A stretch of 21,695 nt of DNA from Bacillota bacterium (GCA_023416855.1 JAEZGU010000008.1:1-21695), one strand, 5' to 3'; shown: positions 1 through 7,435, counted from the stretch's first letter. The notes: generated from the letters alone by a model not told the origin. Made by a program: numbers and translations.

Positions 1-2
1 CA

Positions 3-386
3 TACGTAATAATTGTTGACATTTATTTAAAAGCATATATGCCAAACATGAGCAAAGCATTAGGACCATACGTTGGATTAATAATAAGTAACTGTATAAT
101 TATGGGTAGAGCAGAAGGCTTTGCACAATTAAATCCTCCTGTTCTGTCATTTTTAGATGGCCTAGCCTCAGGGCTTGGATATACCATAGTATTGTTGATG
201 ATTTCACTAGTACGTGAATTTTTAGGATTTGGTACGATTTTCGGTTTTCAAATATTACCTGAAGCTATTACTAAATGGACCCTCATGGTTATGCCTCCTT
301 CAGCATTTTTTATACTGGCGTGTATTATGTGGGCTGCCAACAATAGAAAAATAAAATTAGCCACTAAAGGAGTTGAGAAGAAATGA
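3..386 (+). CDS. nqrD: Na+-translocating NADH:quinone reductase subunit D (3' fragment)
   Basis: Integral membrane subunit of Na+-NQR, which couples electron transfer from NADH to quinone with Na+ export. The frame is open from base 3, so the start lies upstream of the window; an internal ATG at 39 is not the real start. The visible C-terminal part reads VIIVDIYLKAY, then GLIISNCIIMGRAEGFA, which matches the NqrD/RnfE family. The Cys in ISNC corresponds to a ligand of the intramembrane Fe-S centre that NqrD shares with NqrE. At least three hydrophobic segments follow. The TGA stop overlaps the nqrE ATG (ATGA), indicating translational coupling. Alone, the fragment could equally be RnfE, but the downstream nqrF decides for NQR. 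Confidence 0.9.
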   Translation, partial: YVIIVDIYLKAYMPNMSKALGPYVGLIISNCIIMGRAEGFAQLNPPVLSFLDGLASGLGYTIVLLMISLVREFLGFGTIFGFQILPEAITKWTLMVMPPSAFFILACIMWAANNRKIKLATKGVEKK

Positions 387-973
387 TAGAAGTTAATCCA
401 ATTATAATATTCTTTGCAGCCATATTTACCAGCAACATGATTTTCTCAAACTTCCTTGGGATGTGCTCCTTTATAGCTGTATCAAAAGAGGTTCCTACAG
501 CTTTAGGACTTGGTATATCAGTAACTATGGTTATGACTGTAACAACAGTATTAAACTACATTGTTTATTGGACAATTTTAGTTCCCTTTAAATTAGAATA
601 TCTGATGTTTATTATATTTATCCTGATTATAGCTGCATTTGTACAGCTGTTAGAAATGGTTTTGGAGCGTTATTTACAGACACTTTATTATTCTCTTGGT
701 ATATTTTTACCTTTAATAACAGTAAACTGTGCAATATTGGGGATTTCTTTGTTTATGGTAACAAGACAATATGATTTCATGCAAACATTGGGATATTCTA
801 TAGGTTCAGGTATAGGATGGATGCTTGCCATAACTGCAATGGCAGGAATAAGATCAAAGTTAAACGAAAAATCAATGCCAGAAGGATTAAGAGGTACACC
901 AATCACATTAATTATAACAGGTATTATGGCACTTGCATTCATAGGCTTCAGTGGCATGGTACAAATACAGTAG
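383..973 (+). CDS. nqrE: Na+-translocating NADH:quinone reductase subunit E
   Basis: 196-residue, six-helix membrane protein of the NqrE/RnfA family, partner of NqrD in the membrane core of Na+-NQR. The length fits the family (about 195-200). Conserved stretches include FLGMCSFIAVSK near residue 28, LGIFLPLITVNCAI around 105-118, and GSGIGWMLA. Cys28 and Cys116 match the two conserved cysteines that, with two from NqrD, hold an iron centre in the membrane. It overlaps nqrD by four bases, and its TAG stop lies inside the AGGAGG ribosome binding site of nqrF, so the three genes are one transcript. RnfA was considered, but the next gene is an NqrF and not an Rnf subunit. Confidence 0.93.
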   Translation: MIEVNPIIIFFAAIFTSNMIFSNFLGMCSFIAVSKEVPTALGLGISVTMVMTVTTVLNYIVYWTILVPFKLEYLMFIIFILIIAAFVQLLEMVLERYLQTLYYSLGIFLPLITVNCAILGISLFMVTRQYDFMQTLGYSIGSGIGWMLAITAMAGIRSKLNEKSMPEGLRGTPITLIITGIMALAFIGFSGMVQIQ

Positions 974-983
974 GAGGACAGCA

Positions 984-2075
984 ATGATTACAGTTCTAAC
1001 AACCATACTTATAGTTACAGCAATTACAGCAATACTTGCTGCTCTCTTAACCATATCTAATAATACCATTGGTAATTATGGTGAAGTTAACTTGACTATA
1101 AACAATGATAAAACATACACCGTACAAGGTGGTAGCACATTATTAGATACTCTAAGGTCTGAAAGTATTTTTATCCCATCAGCCTGTGGTGGCAAGGGTA
1201 CATGCGGCTACTGCAAAGCAAGGGTAATAGATGGCGGTGGACCAGTCTTAGCCACAGAAAAACCTCTGCTTACTAAAGAAGAGCTTGAAAGCAATGTAAG
1301 ATTAACATGTCAATGCAAATTGAGACAGGATATTAAAATAGAAATCCCGGAAGAGTTATTTAATGTAAAGGAATATTCAGTCTTTGTTGAAAAAATTGAA
1401 CAGCTAACATCCACAATAAAATTGCTTCGTTTTAACTTTGGTGATGAAGAAATTTCTTTTAAACCGGGGCAGTATGTACAGCTTAAGGCTCCTGCCTATG
1501 AAGGTAATGAAGAAGAAGTTTATAGAGCATATTCAATTGCATCATCTGTATATGACAAAAATGCAGTAGAACTTCTTATTGGATATACAGGAGGTATCGC
1601 AACAACTTATGTTCACTACCATTTAAAAGAAGGGGATCAAGCACATGTTAATGGTCCTTATGGAGATTTTTACTACCATGAAGATGATGGAGGGCCTATT
1701 ATACTTGCCGGAGCTGGAACAGGTATGGCTCCTATTATATCCATACTTAAATATATGTTAGAAAACAGCATTAAAAGAAAAGCTATATTCTTTTTCGGTG
1801 CAAAGACAATGAGTGATTTGTTTTTATTAGATGAGCTGAAAATGTTTGAAGAAAAACTATATGATTTTAAATTTATTCCCACTCTTTCTCGAGAAGAATC
1901 AGAAGATTGGAAAGGTGAAAAAGGAAGAGTACCTGTGGCTATCGATAAGTATATTGAAAAGGGCGAAAACTATACTGCATATCTTTGTGGTAGCCCCGCA
2001 ATGATTGATTCTATAATAGAAGCACTTGTAAAAAAGGAAATTCCAATAGAAAAAATATATTATGATAAGTTTTAA
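984..2075 (+). CDS. nqrF: Na+-translocating NADH:quinone reductase subunit F
   Basis: NADH-oxidising entry subunit of Na+-NQR, 363 residues. It has an N-terminal membrane anchor (about 3-25) and a plant-type 2Fe-2S ferredoxin domain (about 33-125) with ligands Cys68, Cys74, Cys77 and Cys109 (ACGGKGTCGYC, then LTCQC). A ferredoxin-reductase module follows, with the FAD motif RAYSIAS (181-187), GPYGDF, the NAD motif AGAGTGMAP (about 242-250) and the C-terminal CGSPAM with Cys335. The ATG at 984 was chosen over one 33 bases upstream because AGGAGG (972-977) sits at the right spacing before it and overlaps the nqrE stop. It is about 40 residues shorter than the roughly 407-residue Vibrio enzyme. 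A hairpin terminator begins directly after the stop, so nqrF is the last gene of the operon. Confidence 0.93.
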   Translation: MITVLTTILIVTAITAILAALLTISNNTIGNYGEVNLTINNDKTYTVQGGSTLLDTLRSESIFIPSACGGKGTCGYCKARVIDGGGPVLATEKPLLTKEELESNVRLTCQCKLRQDIKIEIPEELFNVKEYSVFVEKIEQLTSTIKLLRFNFGDEEISFKPGQYVQLKAPAYEGNEEEVYRAYSIASSVYDKNAVELLIGYTGGIATTYVHYHLKEGDQAHVNGPYGDFYYHEDDGGPIILAGAGTGMAPIISILKYMLENSIKRKAIFFFGAKTMSDLFLLDELKMFEEKLYDFKFIPTLSREESEDWKGEKGRVPVAIDKYIEKGENYTAYLCGSPAMIDSIIEALVKKEIPIEKIYYDKF

Positions 2076-2097
2076 GGGAGGACTTTATAGTCCTCCC
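2076..2097. terminator. Convergent hairpin terminator between nqrF and cca
   Basis: A perfect 9-bp stem (GGGAGGACT / AGTCCTCCC) with a TTAT loop starts at the base after the nqrF stop and ends two bases before the cca stop. On the minus strand it is followed by TTAAAACTT. It probably serves both convergent operons; the uridine tract is poor on the plus strand. Confidence 0.75.
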
Positions 2098-2099
2098 CT

Positions 2100-3323
2100 T
2101 TACTTATTAAATCTCTTAACATATCCAAGCAATACATTTTTGTCATTTTCTAACTTTTCTTCTATAACTAAGTTTAAAATATCATTTAATATTAAACCAA
2201 TTTCCTTGCCTTTTTTGAAGCCTTCTTTCATTAAATCATCACCATTGACAGCCAAATCTTTAATATTGAATACTTCTTTATTTTCTATAATTTCATCAAT
2301 TATCTTTTTGGAATTTTTAATGATAATGACTTCACTAACAAAATTGTCTGCCAAGGCAGTTGAAGATTTTAAATTTAGCAACAAGTTTAAATTATCATAA
2401 CCGTATTTGTTTAATTGTTTTTTTAATCTGATTTTATCTGTGGTTATCATTTCATTATTATTTTTGTTTAGTAATTCTGCCGTTTTGACAGTTATGTTAT
2501 CAAATTTAAGGTTTTTCAAAACAAATTCAGTTTTATTAGTATAAAGCAGTAACAATGCTAATTTAACAATTCGATTGTCTGCAAAACATATAGATTTTAA
2601 TGCATGTTCCCATTCTATGTTAGAGTAATTACTTATTTCAGGTATAAATACTTCCACTACATCTCTATATGTCTTCAAAATATTTAAAAAGTTCTCGCCA
2701 TCAATAAGCTTAATCAATTCGACATTTATTCTTTCCTTGGAAATATTATTTAAAAGCTCTTTATTTTTATGGATACTTATTGAAGTTTGCTCATCAATTT
2801 TAAAATCTAAAACAGAAGCGAAGCGCATAGCTCTTAAAACTCTAAGTCCATCCTCATTAAACCTTTCGTCAGGTTTTCCTACACACCTTATTAGCTTATT
2901 ATTTAAATCCTCAATGCCACCAAATAAATCTACTATACCATTTTCATTATAAGCAAGAGCATTAATAGTGAAATCTCTTCTTTTTAAATCATCCTCTAAT
3001 TTTTCAGTAAAAAACACATTATCCGGACGTCTGTTATCAGAATATTCACCATCAATTCTATAAGTAGTGACTTCTATTGGGCTGTGATTAATCAAGACTG
3101 TAACAGTTCCGTGCTTAAGACCTGTGTTGATGGTTTTATAATTCTTAAAGCAATTTATAATTTCTTCAGGTTTAGCAGATGTTGTAATATCCCAATCGTG
3201 AGGTATCATGCCCAATAGACTGTCCCTTACGCATCCACCTACTATATATGCTTCAAAATTATTATCGTTTAAAATACTTAATGCTGTTTCAACTTCTTTT
3301 GGTATATTTATAAGAATATCCAT
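2100..3323 (-). CDS. cca: CCA-adding tRNA nucleotidyltransferase (class II)
   Basis: 407-residue enzyme that builds or repairs the 3' CCA of tRNAs from CTP and ATP without a template. Class II landmarks are in order: GGCVRD (29-34) and the metal-binding DWD (43-45) of the nucleotidyltransferase fold; RRDFTINALAY (115-125); EDGLR (157-161), the EDxxR motif that pairs with the incoming base; and ERINVEL (about 197-203) in the neck. The ATG at 3323 is preceded by only a weak AGGG. A TTGATA-16-TATAAT promoter lies 44-71 bases upstream. The one tRNA in the window already encodes CCA, so repair may be as important as synthesis. It could be a dedicated A- or C-adding relative, which sequence alone does not exclude. 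Confidence 0.9.
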   Translation of the reverse strand: MDILINIPKEVETALSILNDNNFEAYIVGGCVRDSLLGMIPHDWDITTSAKPEEIINCFKNYKTINTGLKHGTVTVLINHSPIEVTTYRIDGEYSDNRRPDNVFFTEKLEDDLKRRDFTINALAYNENGIVDLFGGIEDLNNKLIRCVGKPDERFNEDGLRVLRAMRFASVLDFKIDEQTSISIHKNKELLNNISKERINVELIKLIDGENFLNILKTYRDVVEVFIPEISNYSNIEWEHALKSICFADNRIVKLALLLLYTNKTEFVLKNLKFDNITVKTAELLNKNNNEMITTDKIRLKKQLNKYGYDNLNLLLNLKSSTALADNFVSEVIIIKNSKKIIDEIIENKEVFNIKDLAVNGDDLMKEGFKKGKEIGLILNDILNLVIEEKLENDKNVLLGYVKRFNK

Positions 3324-3366
3324 ATTAACCCTATCTTAGTTTTTATTTTATTGATATATGTATTTT

Positions 3367-3394
3367 ATTATAACCCAAAATTTACATTTATCAA
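3367..3394 (-). promoter_or_regulatory. Predicted promoter of cca
   Basis: On the minus strand, a -35 TTGATA (3394-3389) and a perfect -10 TATAAT (3372-3367) are 16 bases apart, upstream of the cca ATG. Confidence 0.6.
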
Positions 3395-3410
3395 TATCAA
3401 ATTACAAAAT

Positions 3411-3473
3411 GAGATTCTTCGTATTCTCATAGTGATATAATAGCTGTGTCATCCTAAGAGAAGTGAAGAATCC
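3411..3473. repeat. Dispersed hairpin repeat, degenerate copy
   Basis: Two arms form an imperfect long hairpin. The left arm starts GAGATTCTTCG (3411) and runs to about 3439. The right arm, about 3445-3473, contains GTCATCCTAAGAGAAGTGAA and ends GAATCCC. The arms match at roughly 20 of 29 positions with a one-base slip. The right arm closely resembles the GTCATCCTGAGCGAAG-type intergenic repeat that I recall from many bacterial genomes. It lies between the promoter of cca and the end of cooS (both minus strand), so it may also act as a processing or termination structure for cooS. No terminator-like T tract follows it. Confidence 0.6.
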
Positions 3474-3493
3474 CATGTTTCTAACTTAATTTA

Positions 3494-5404
3494 TTAAATT
3501 CCCATTTTCTTTCGCTTTAATAATATGTGTGCCTCAATACCATTTGCTGCCTCTACCGGATCATCACCAACTGCTACTTTACCGCCTGTTAAGCTTTCCA
3601 CATCCTCAGTAAGTAGCTTAACTAAATTTGGCGCTCCGGTTATAAATGGTGTAGGTGATAAATGTGTATACGTTCCATATGCTACTGCAAATAATCCATC
3701 AATAGTAGCTTTTTGTTCCATCCATTCAGGAGCTGTAACAGCAATAGGCAAATCAGAAATATCTGCATCAAGGTGATCTGCTAATGCTGTTACAAGCATT
3801 GAAATTCTTCCTGTGTCAGTACATGTTCCAAAGCTAAGAACCGGAGGTATACCAAGAGCTTTACATACTCCTTTTAAACCATCTCCTGCATACTCAATAG
3901 CATCAAGATTACATAGTCCGGCAACTTCTAATCCATGATTACCACAACCACCTGCAACAACAAGTATGTCTTTTTTAATTAATTGTTTTGTAATGTTTAC
4001 CGTATTCCAATCATGAGGACCGTTGCGTAACGTCGCACAATTTGCTAAAGCAACAACTCCCTTAATTTGACCTTTAACTATAACATCCACTAATACATTT
4101 AAATCATTATTTATTGCTTTTAAAACTGCTTCTGTAGAGAACCCGGCAATTGCTTTAGTAATATTTTTAGGTACCATTGGTTTAATTTTTCCGTGTCTTT
4201 TCTTAAAGTTTTCAATAGCAATATTTATACTCTTTTCTGCCATTTCATCTGCATCAGCCGGATAATAAGGCATTTTATGCTCCGCACCGGGAACGCCAAT
4301 GATTGTACTTACGCTTATTAAAGCTACCTGATATTTTTCTGCATATTGGTCTATAGCAGGAGGAGAACAATTTTCCTCCATTACTAAAGCATCAACAGTT
4401 CCTGTTGCCAAGAAGGGCTCAATAGCAAGCCAGTTACCCATAAGCCCCACAAATACATCATCAGTCTCAAATCTTTGAAGCATTTCCTGACCTGTTTCAA
4501 TGGAACCAACTATATGAATACCCTTGGCACCAGCCTTTTTAGCCATTTCTTGATATTCAGGTTTTTTTGCTTTTTGTAATGCTGCTACACCAATCCAAGG
4601 CTGATGTCCATTAAAAGCAATATTTACATAATCCGGGTCCATTATTCCCAAATCTACATCAACCTCATGTGGCATAGGAGTTCCAAATAATATGTCCTGT
4701 GTCATCTCCAATCCTATTTGAGCTGTATAAATAGTAGATAAACCTAAACGCAAGGCTTTTTTAGCTAATGATACATAATCACCATCAACATTAGTTAAAC
4801 AGCTTGCAATACAATTTTCTACTTCATGTTGCACTCCTGTAGGATAAATGTTTAAGTCCTTCCAAATTTTCTTTCTTTTCTTAGGAGCAAAAGCTTCAAC
4901 CATTATACTTTCATAATCAGGTGAAATTTTCATTTCTTTATCAAGAAGCTCTGCCAATTGAATGGCCATTTGATTTATATCCTGATTTACATTAATACCG
5001 GTTTTTTCACACATCCATTTTAGTTTTTCAACGTCTGTTATTTTAAAAGGAGTTTTTCCTTCTCCTGTTGCCTTTAGAGTTCTAAATGCTTCATATGCAT
5101 GATGACCATAAGTTGCAGCACCCATAATATTTCTCATAAGTAAGTTTCTCATTGCCATACCATCTGCATCAATACCGCAAACACCCTTCATAGCACCTGT
5201 TTTTTCACTTATTCTACAGGGTCCTTGAGTACATAATTGGCAACTTAATCCTTGCAAACAAAAGGTACACCTAATTTTTTCTTGTTCTGACCATCTTGAA
5301 AATACACTGGAAAGTCCATCATCCCTTATTCTTTTCAACATTTCCTCAACAGAATCATGATATGATACACGACCTTCCATTCTTTCTAATACTGTTTCAG
5401 ACAT
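3494..5404 (-). CDS. cooS: Anaerobic CO dehydrogenase family protein (CooS), C-cluster ligand variant
   Basis: 636-residue homodimer-type Ni,Fe-CODH family protein. N-terminal cysteines 46 and 49 (CTFC) form a CX2C D-cluster motif; 55, 58, 63 and 76 fit the B-cluster. Of the C-cluster set, His267 (FNGHQP), Cys346 (EENCSPP), Cys456 (ANCATL), Cys487 (GGCGNHG), Cys528 (GTCTDTG) and the acid-base Lys565 (MEQKA) are present. The usual GICCTGNE block reads GSIETGQE, so the ligand cysteine is Glu303. Family members lacking this cysteine (Carboxydothermus CooS-V) carry an Fe-S-O hybrid cluster and do not oxidise CO, so CO chemistry should not be assumed here. The ATG at 5404 is chosen because GGAGGG lies just upstream; a TTG four codons earlier would read through that site. 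No cooC, acs or cooF is adjacent, so it stands alone. Confidence 0.9.
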   Translation of the reverse strand: MSETVLERMEGRVSYHDSVEEMLKRIRDDGLSSVFSRWSEQEKIRCTFCLQGLSCQLCTQGPCRISEKTGAMKGVCGIDADGMAMRNLLMRNIMGAATYGHHAYEAFRTLKATGEGKTPFKITDVEKLKWMCEKTGINVNQDINQMAIQLAELLDKEMKISPDYESIMVEAFAPKKRKKIWKDLNIYPTGVQHEVENCIASCLTNVDGDYVSLAKKALRLGLSTIYTAQIGLEMTQDILFGTPMPHEVDVDLGIMDPDYVNIAFNGHQPWIGVAALQKAKKPEYQEMAKKAGAKGIHIVGSIETGQEMLQRFETDDVFVGLMGNWLAIEPFLATGTVDALVMEENCSPPAIDQYAEKYQVALISVSTIIGVPGAEHKMPYYPADADEMAEKSINIAIENFKKRHGKIKPMVPKNITKAIAGFSTEAVLKAINNDLNVLVDVIVKGQIKGVVALANCATLRNGPHDWNTVNITKQLIKKDILVVAGGCGNHGLEVAGLCNLDAIEYAGDGLKGVCKALGIPPVLSFGTCTDTGRISMLVTALADHLDADISDLPIAVTAPEWMEQKATIDGLFAVAYGTYTHLSPTPFITGAPNLVKLLTEDVESLTGGKVAVGDDPVEAANGIEAHILLKRKKMGI

Positions 5405-5529
5405 ATAACCCTCCAAAATTGTTTAATTTCATAATTAGGATGACCACATATAACAATAAAATTCTTTTACATGTAAATTTTTTGAAATATATGTTTTGAC
5501 GTATAAATTTGGGGTACTTAAGAATATAT

Positions 5530-5546
5530 GTGACAACGTTTGACAC
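5530..5546. promoter_or_regulatory. Imperfect palindrome in the cooS / EAL-protein divergent region
   Basis: GTGACAA-CGT-TTGACAC has 6 of 7 arm positions complementary. It lies between the divergent cooS (start 5404) and the EAL gene (start 5603), where a CRP/FNR-type regulator could bind. It matches neither the CRP/FNR consensus (TGTGA-N6-TCACA) nor CooA exactly, so the regulator is unknown. Elsewhere in 5405-5602 the DNA is AT-rich; TTGACG at about 5494 and TTTACA on the minus strand are possible -35 elements without convincing partners. Confidence 0.3.
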
Positions 5547-5602
5547 GATTAAACAATTACCTCAAAAACATTACTACTTACAACAATTTAATAGGAGGCA
5601 AC

Positions 5603-7255
5603 ATGTTATTTGATTTTATTTTTTCTATTAATTTTCAAGAAAAGAAAATATTTAAAGTAATAGCAAGCTTATTAATAATTGCACTTATAGTATTGTTTCG
5701 AATAATAATATATTTGACGGGAGGAACTACTGCTTTTGTGCATATAATGTATATACCTATATTATTGTCCGTTTTTTTATTTGGTATAAAAGCAGGAATA
5801 ATAGCTTCCTTATTTGCAGGATTACTTCTTGGCCCTTCTATGCCTTTTGTTGTTAGTCAAGGAATTATGCAGGATACAAAATCCTGGGTATTTCGTATAT
5901 TAATGTTTATGATAATAGTATTAGTAGTTGGAGTTTTACTTGAATACATTAAAAAAATGCATGAGAGAGAAAAAGAAAAAGCATACACAGACGTAATCAC
6001 AGGATATCCAAATGTCAATAAATTTATAGAGGATTTAAATTCAATTATCAAAGATAACAAGCTAAACTCATTTTCTATCATAATATTTGAATATAAAAAT
6101 TTTGATATGATTAATCAGTATGTAAATGACGAAGTTGGAAAAAAATCTTTTATTAACTTAATAAAATATGCTGATAATCACTTTAAATGCTGTGGAATAT
6201 ATACCATAAGTACTAATAAATTTATTATAATTATACCAAATATAGATTGTGCTAAAGCATATAATATGGCAAATAATTTTGCTGATGAAACTAAAAAACC
6301 AATGTTTGTTGATGCACTTCCAATTTCATTAATCGTTAGAGGTGGAATTGTCAATTACCCTATGCATGGTGATAAAATACAGGATATAATTTTAAAATTA
6401 GAAAAAGTTATGACTCAATCTGCCAAAACACAAAAAAACATAACAATTTACAATGATTATTTAGAATCTGAAAGTATGAAGTATTACAATACATTAGTTT
6501 CATTGTATTTTTCATTGCAAAATGATATGTTTTATTTAGTTTACCAACCCAAAGTAAGAATCGAAACAAATGAATTAGTAGGAACAGAAACATTATTAAG
6601 AATAAAGAACAAATTATACAACAACTTGTCCATATCTCAATTAATTACAATGGCTGAAGATGTAGGATTTATCAATGAAATCACCAAATGGGTTATATCA
6701 AATGCTGTTATGCAAATAAAAAAGTGGCAAGAATTTGGAGTTGATACTAAGGTATCTGTTAATTTATCATCTATAGATCTTAACGATGATTCTATTATAA
6801 GTTATACAGAAAAATGCTTGAACGAACATGGTGTACATTCTTCTTTAATAGAATTTGAACTTACTGAAAGATCAATAATTGAAGATGAAGAAAAAACTAT
6901 ATCAATATTAAGAAAAATGAGGGAAAAAGGAATTAAAATATCATTAGATGATTACGGTTCCGGACACAATTCTTTAAACCGTCTAATAAAAACATCTCAC
7001 CAATATGATTACATAAAGATTGACAAAATGTTCATCGATAATATTAACAAAAAACAAAACGAAGTGTTAATGGAAGGAATCATTGATACTGCTCATGTAT
7101 TAGGAAAAGAGGTAATCGCTGAAGGTGTTGAGACTGAGGAACAAGTTGAAATATTAAAAAGAATAGGCTGCGACATTATTCAAGGTTACTACTATAGCAA
7201 ACCACTATTACCTGAAGAATTTCTTAAATATAAACAAGCATCCCCAATCTCCTGA
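5603..7255 (+). CDS. Membrane-anchored degenerate GGDEF / EAL c-di-GMP phosphodiesterase
   Basis: 550 residues. Membrane segments lie at about 17-40, 46-78 (probably two) and 96-116, followed by a GGDEF-like domain (about 127-285) and an EAL domain (about 295-545). The GGDEF signature is replaced by STNKF (203-207), so cyclase activity is unlikely; the domain may bind GTP or be structural. The EAL catalytic set looks complete: Glu329 (ETLLR), Asn387 (VNLSS), Glu419 (FELTE), Asp449-Asp450 (LDDYGSG), Lys472 (IKID), Glu507 (AEGVE) and Gln527 (IQGYY). It is therefore predicted to hydrolyse c-di-GMP to pGpG at the membrane. The ATG at 5603 follows AGGAGG (5593-5598) and beats an ATG-less upstream extension to 5540. 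The gene stands alone and ends at a strong terminator. Confidence 0.85.
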   Translation: MLFDFIFSINFQEKKIFKVIASLLIIALIVLFRIIIYLTGGTTAFVHIMYIPILLSVFLFGIKAGIIASLFAGLLLGPSMPFVVSQGIMQDTKSWVFRILMFMIIVLVVGVLLEYIKKMHEREKEKAYTDVITGYPNVNKFIEDLNSIIKDNKLNSFSIIIFEYKNFDMINQYVNDEVGKKSFINLIKYADNHFKCCGIYTISTNKFIIIIPNIDCAKAYNMANNFADETKKPMFVDALPISLIVRGGIVNYPMHGDKIQDIILKLEKVMTQSAKTQKNITIYNDYLESESMKYYNTLVSLYFSLQNDMFYLVYQPKVRIETNELVGTETLLRIKNKLYNNLSISQLITMAEDVGFINEITKWVISNAVMQIKKWQEFGVDTKVSVNLSSIDLNDDSIISYTEKCLNEHGVHSSLIEFELTERSIIEDEEKTISILRKMREKGIKISLDDYGSGHNSLNRLIKTSHQYDYIKIDKMFIDNINKKQNEVLMEGIIDTAHVLGKEVIAEGVETEEQVEILKRIGCDIIQGYYYSKPLLPEEFLKYKQASPIS

Positions 7256-7270
7256 TTTATGTGTAAGCAC

Positions 7271-7306
7271 AAAAAAATCACGCTATCGAAATAGCGTGAT
7301 TTTTTT
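7271..7306. terminator. Bidirectional terminator between the EAL gene and tRNA-Ser
   Basis: A perfect 16-bp inverted repeat with a CGAA loop has a GC core (ATCACGCTAT / ATAGCGTGAT) flanked by seven A and seven T. It therefore works as an intrinsic terminator on both strands: for the plus-strand EAL gene and the minus-strand tRNA-Ser transcript. Confidence 0.92.
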
Positions 7307-7435
7307 GCTGTAAAGCTTAAATATATTTGGCGGAGAGCAAGGGATTCGAACCCTCGATACAGTTTCCCGTACACACGCTTTCCAGGCGTGCTCCTTCAAC
7401 CACTCGGACAACTCTCCAAAGTGCTTTACAGCAAA
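7304..7435. repeat. 13-bp inverted repeat enclosing tRNA-Ser
   Basis: TTTGCTGTAAAGC (7304-7316) and its exact complement GCTTTACAGCAAA (7423-7435) bracket the tRNA gene, only 5 bases from its 5' end and 11 from its 3' end. In the minus-strand transcript they would pair as leader and trailer and extend the acceptor stem. The inner arm overlaps the expected transcription start (about 7433). Confidence 0.8.
7328..7417 (-). tRNA. tRNA-Ser (anticodon GGA)
   Basis: Read on the minus strand, this is a 90-base tRNA with encoded CCA (7330-7328). The acceptor stem is GGAGAGT / GCTCTCC. The anticodon stem CACGC/GCGTG encloses the loop CTGGAAA, giving anticodon GGA for UCC and UCU serine codons. A long variable arm, typical of serine tRNAs, follows, and the T arm carries GGTTCGAATCC. 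It has its own promoter and terminator and is transcribed alone. Confidence 0.97.

Noticed and set aside
3..973. Rnf complex subunits RnfE and RnfA
   Set aside because: The third gene is NqrF with a 2Fe-2S plus FAD/NAD module, which Rnf complexes lack.
2062..2400. Plus-strand ORF of 112 codons inside cca
   Set aside because: It is antisense to a well-conserved enzyme, has no family-like sequence and starts inside nqrF; judged a shadow. Other antisense ORFs (for example 8020-8337, 10182-10463, 13419-13715) were rejected likewise.
3494..5404. Assigning ordinary CO oxidation or a Wood-Ljungdahl role
   Set aside because: One conserved C-cluster cysteine is missing and no acs, cooC or cooF lies nearby.
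3494..5404. Calling this gene a hybrid cluster protein (hcp)
   Set aside because: Length, B/D-cluster cysteines and the MEQKA lysine are of the CODH family; only the active-site cluster is predicted to be hybrid-like.
5402..5416. TTG start giving an N-terminus MEGYM for CooS
   Set aside because: The EG residues are the ribosome binding site GGAGGG read as codons; the following ATG at 5404 is correctly spaced. The same artefact occurs at 18930 for the PLP enzyme.
5530..5546. CooA or CRP/FNR binding site
   Set aside because: The arms do not match TGTCG-N6-CGACA or TGTGA-N6-TCACA in spacing and sequence, so only an unnamed palindrome is reported.
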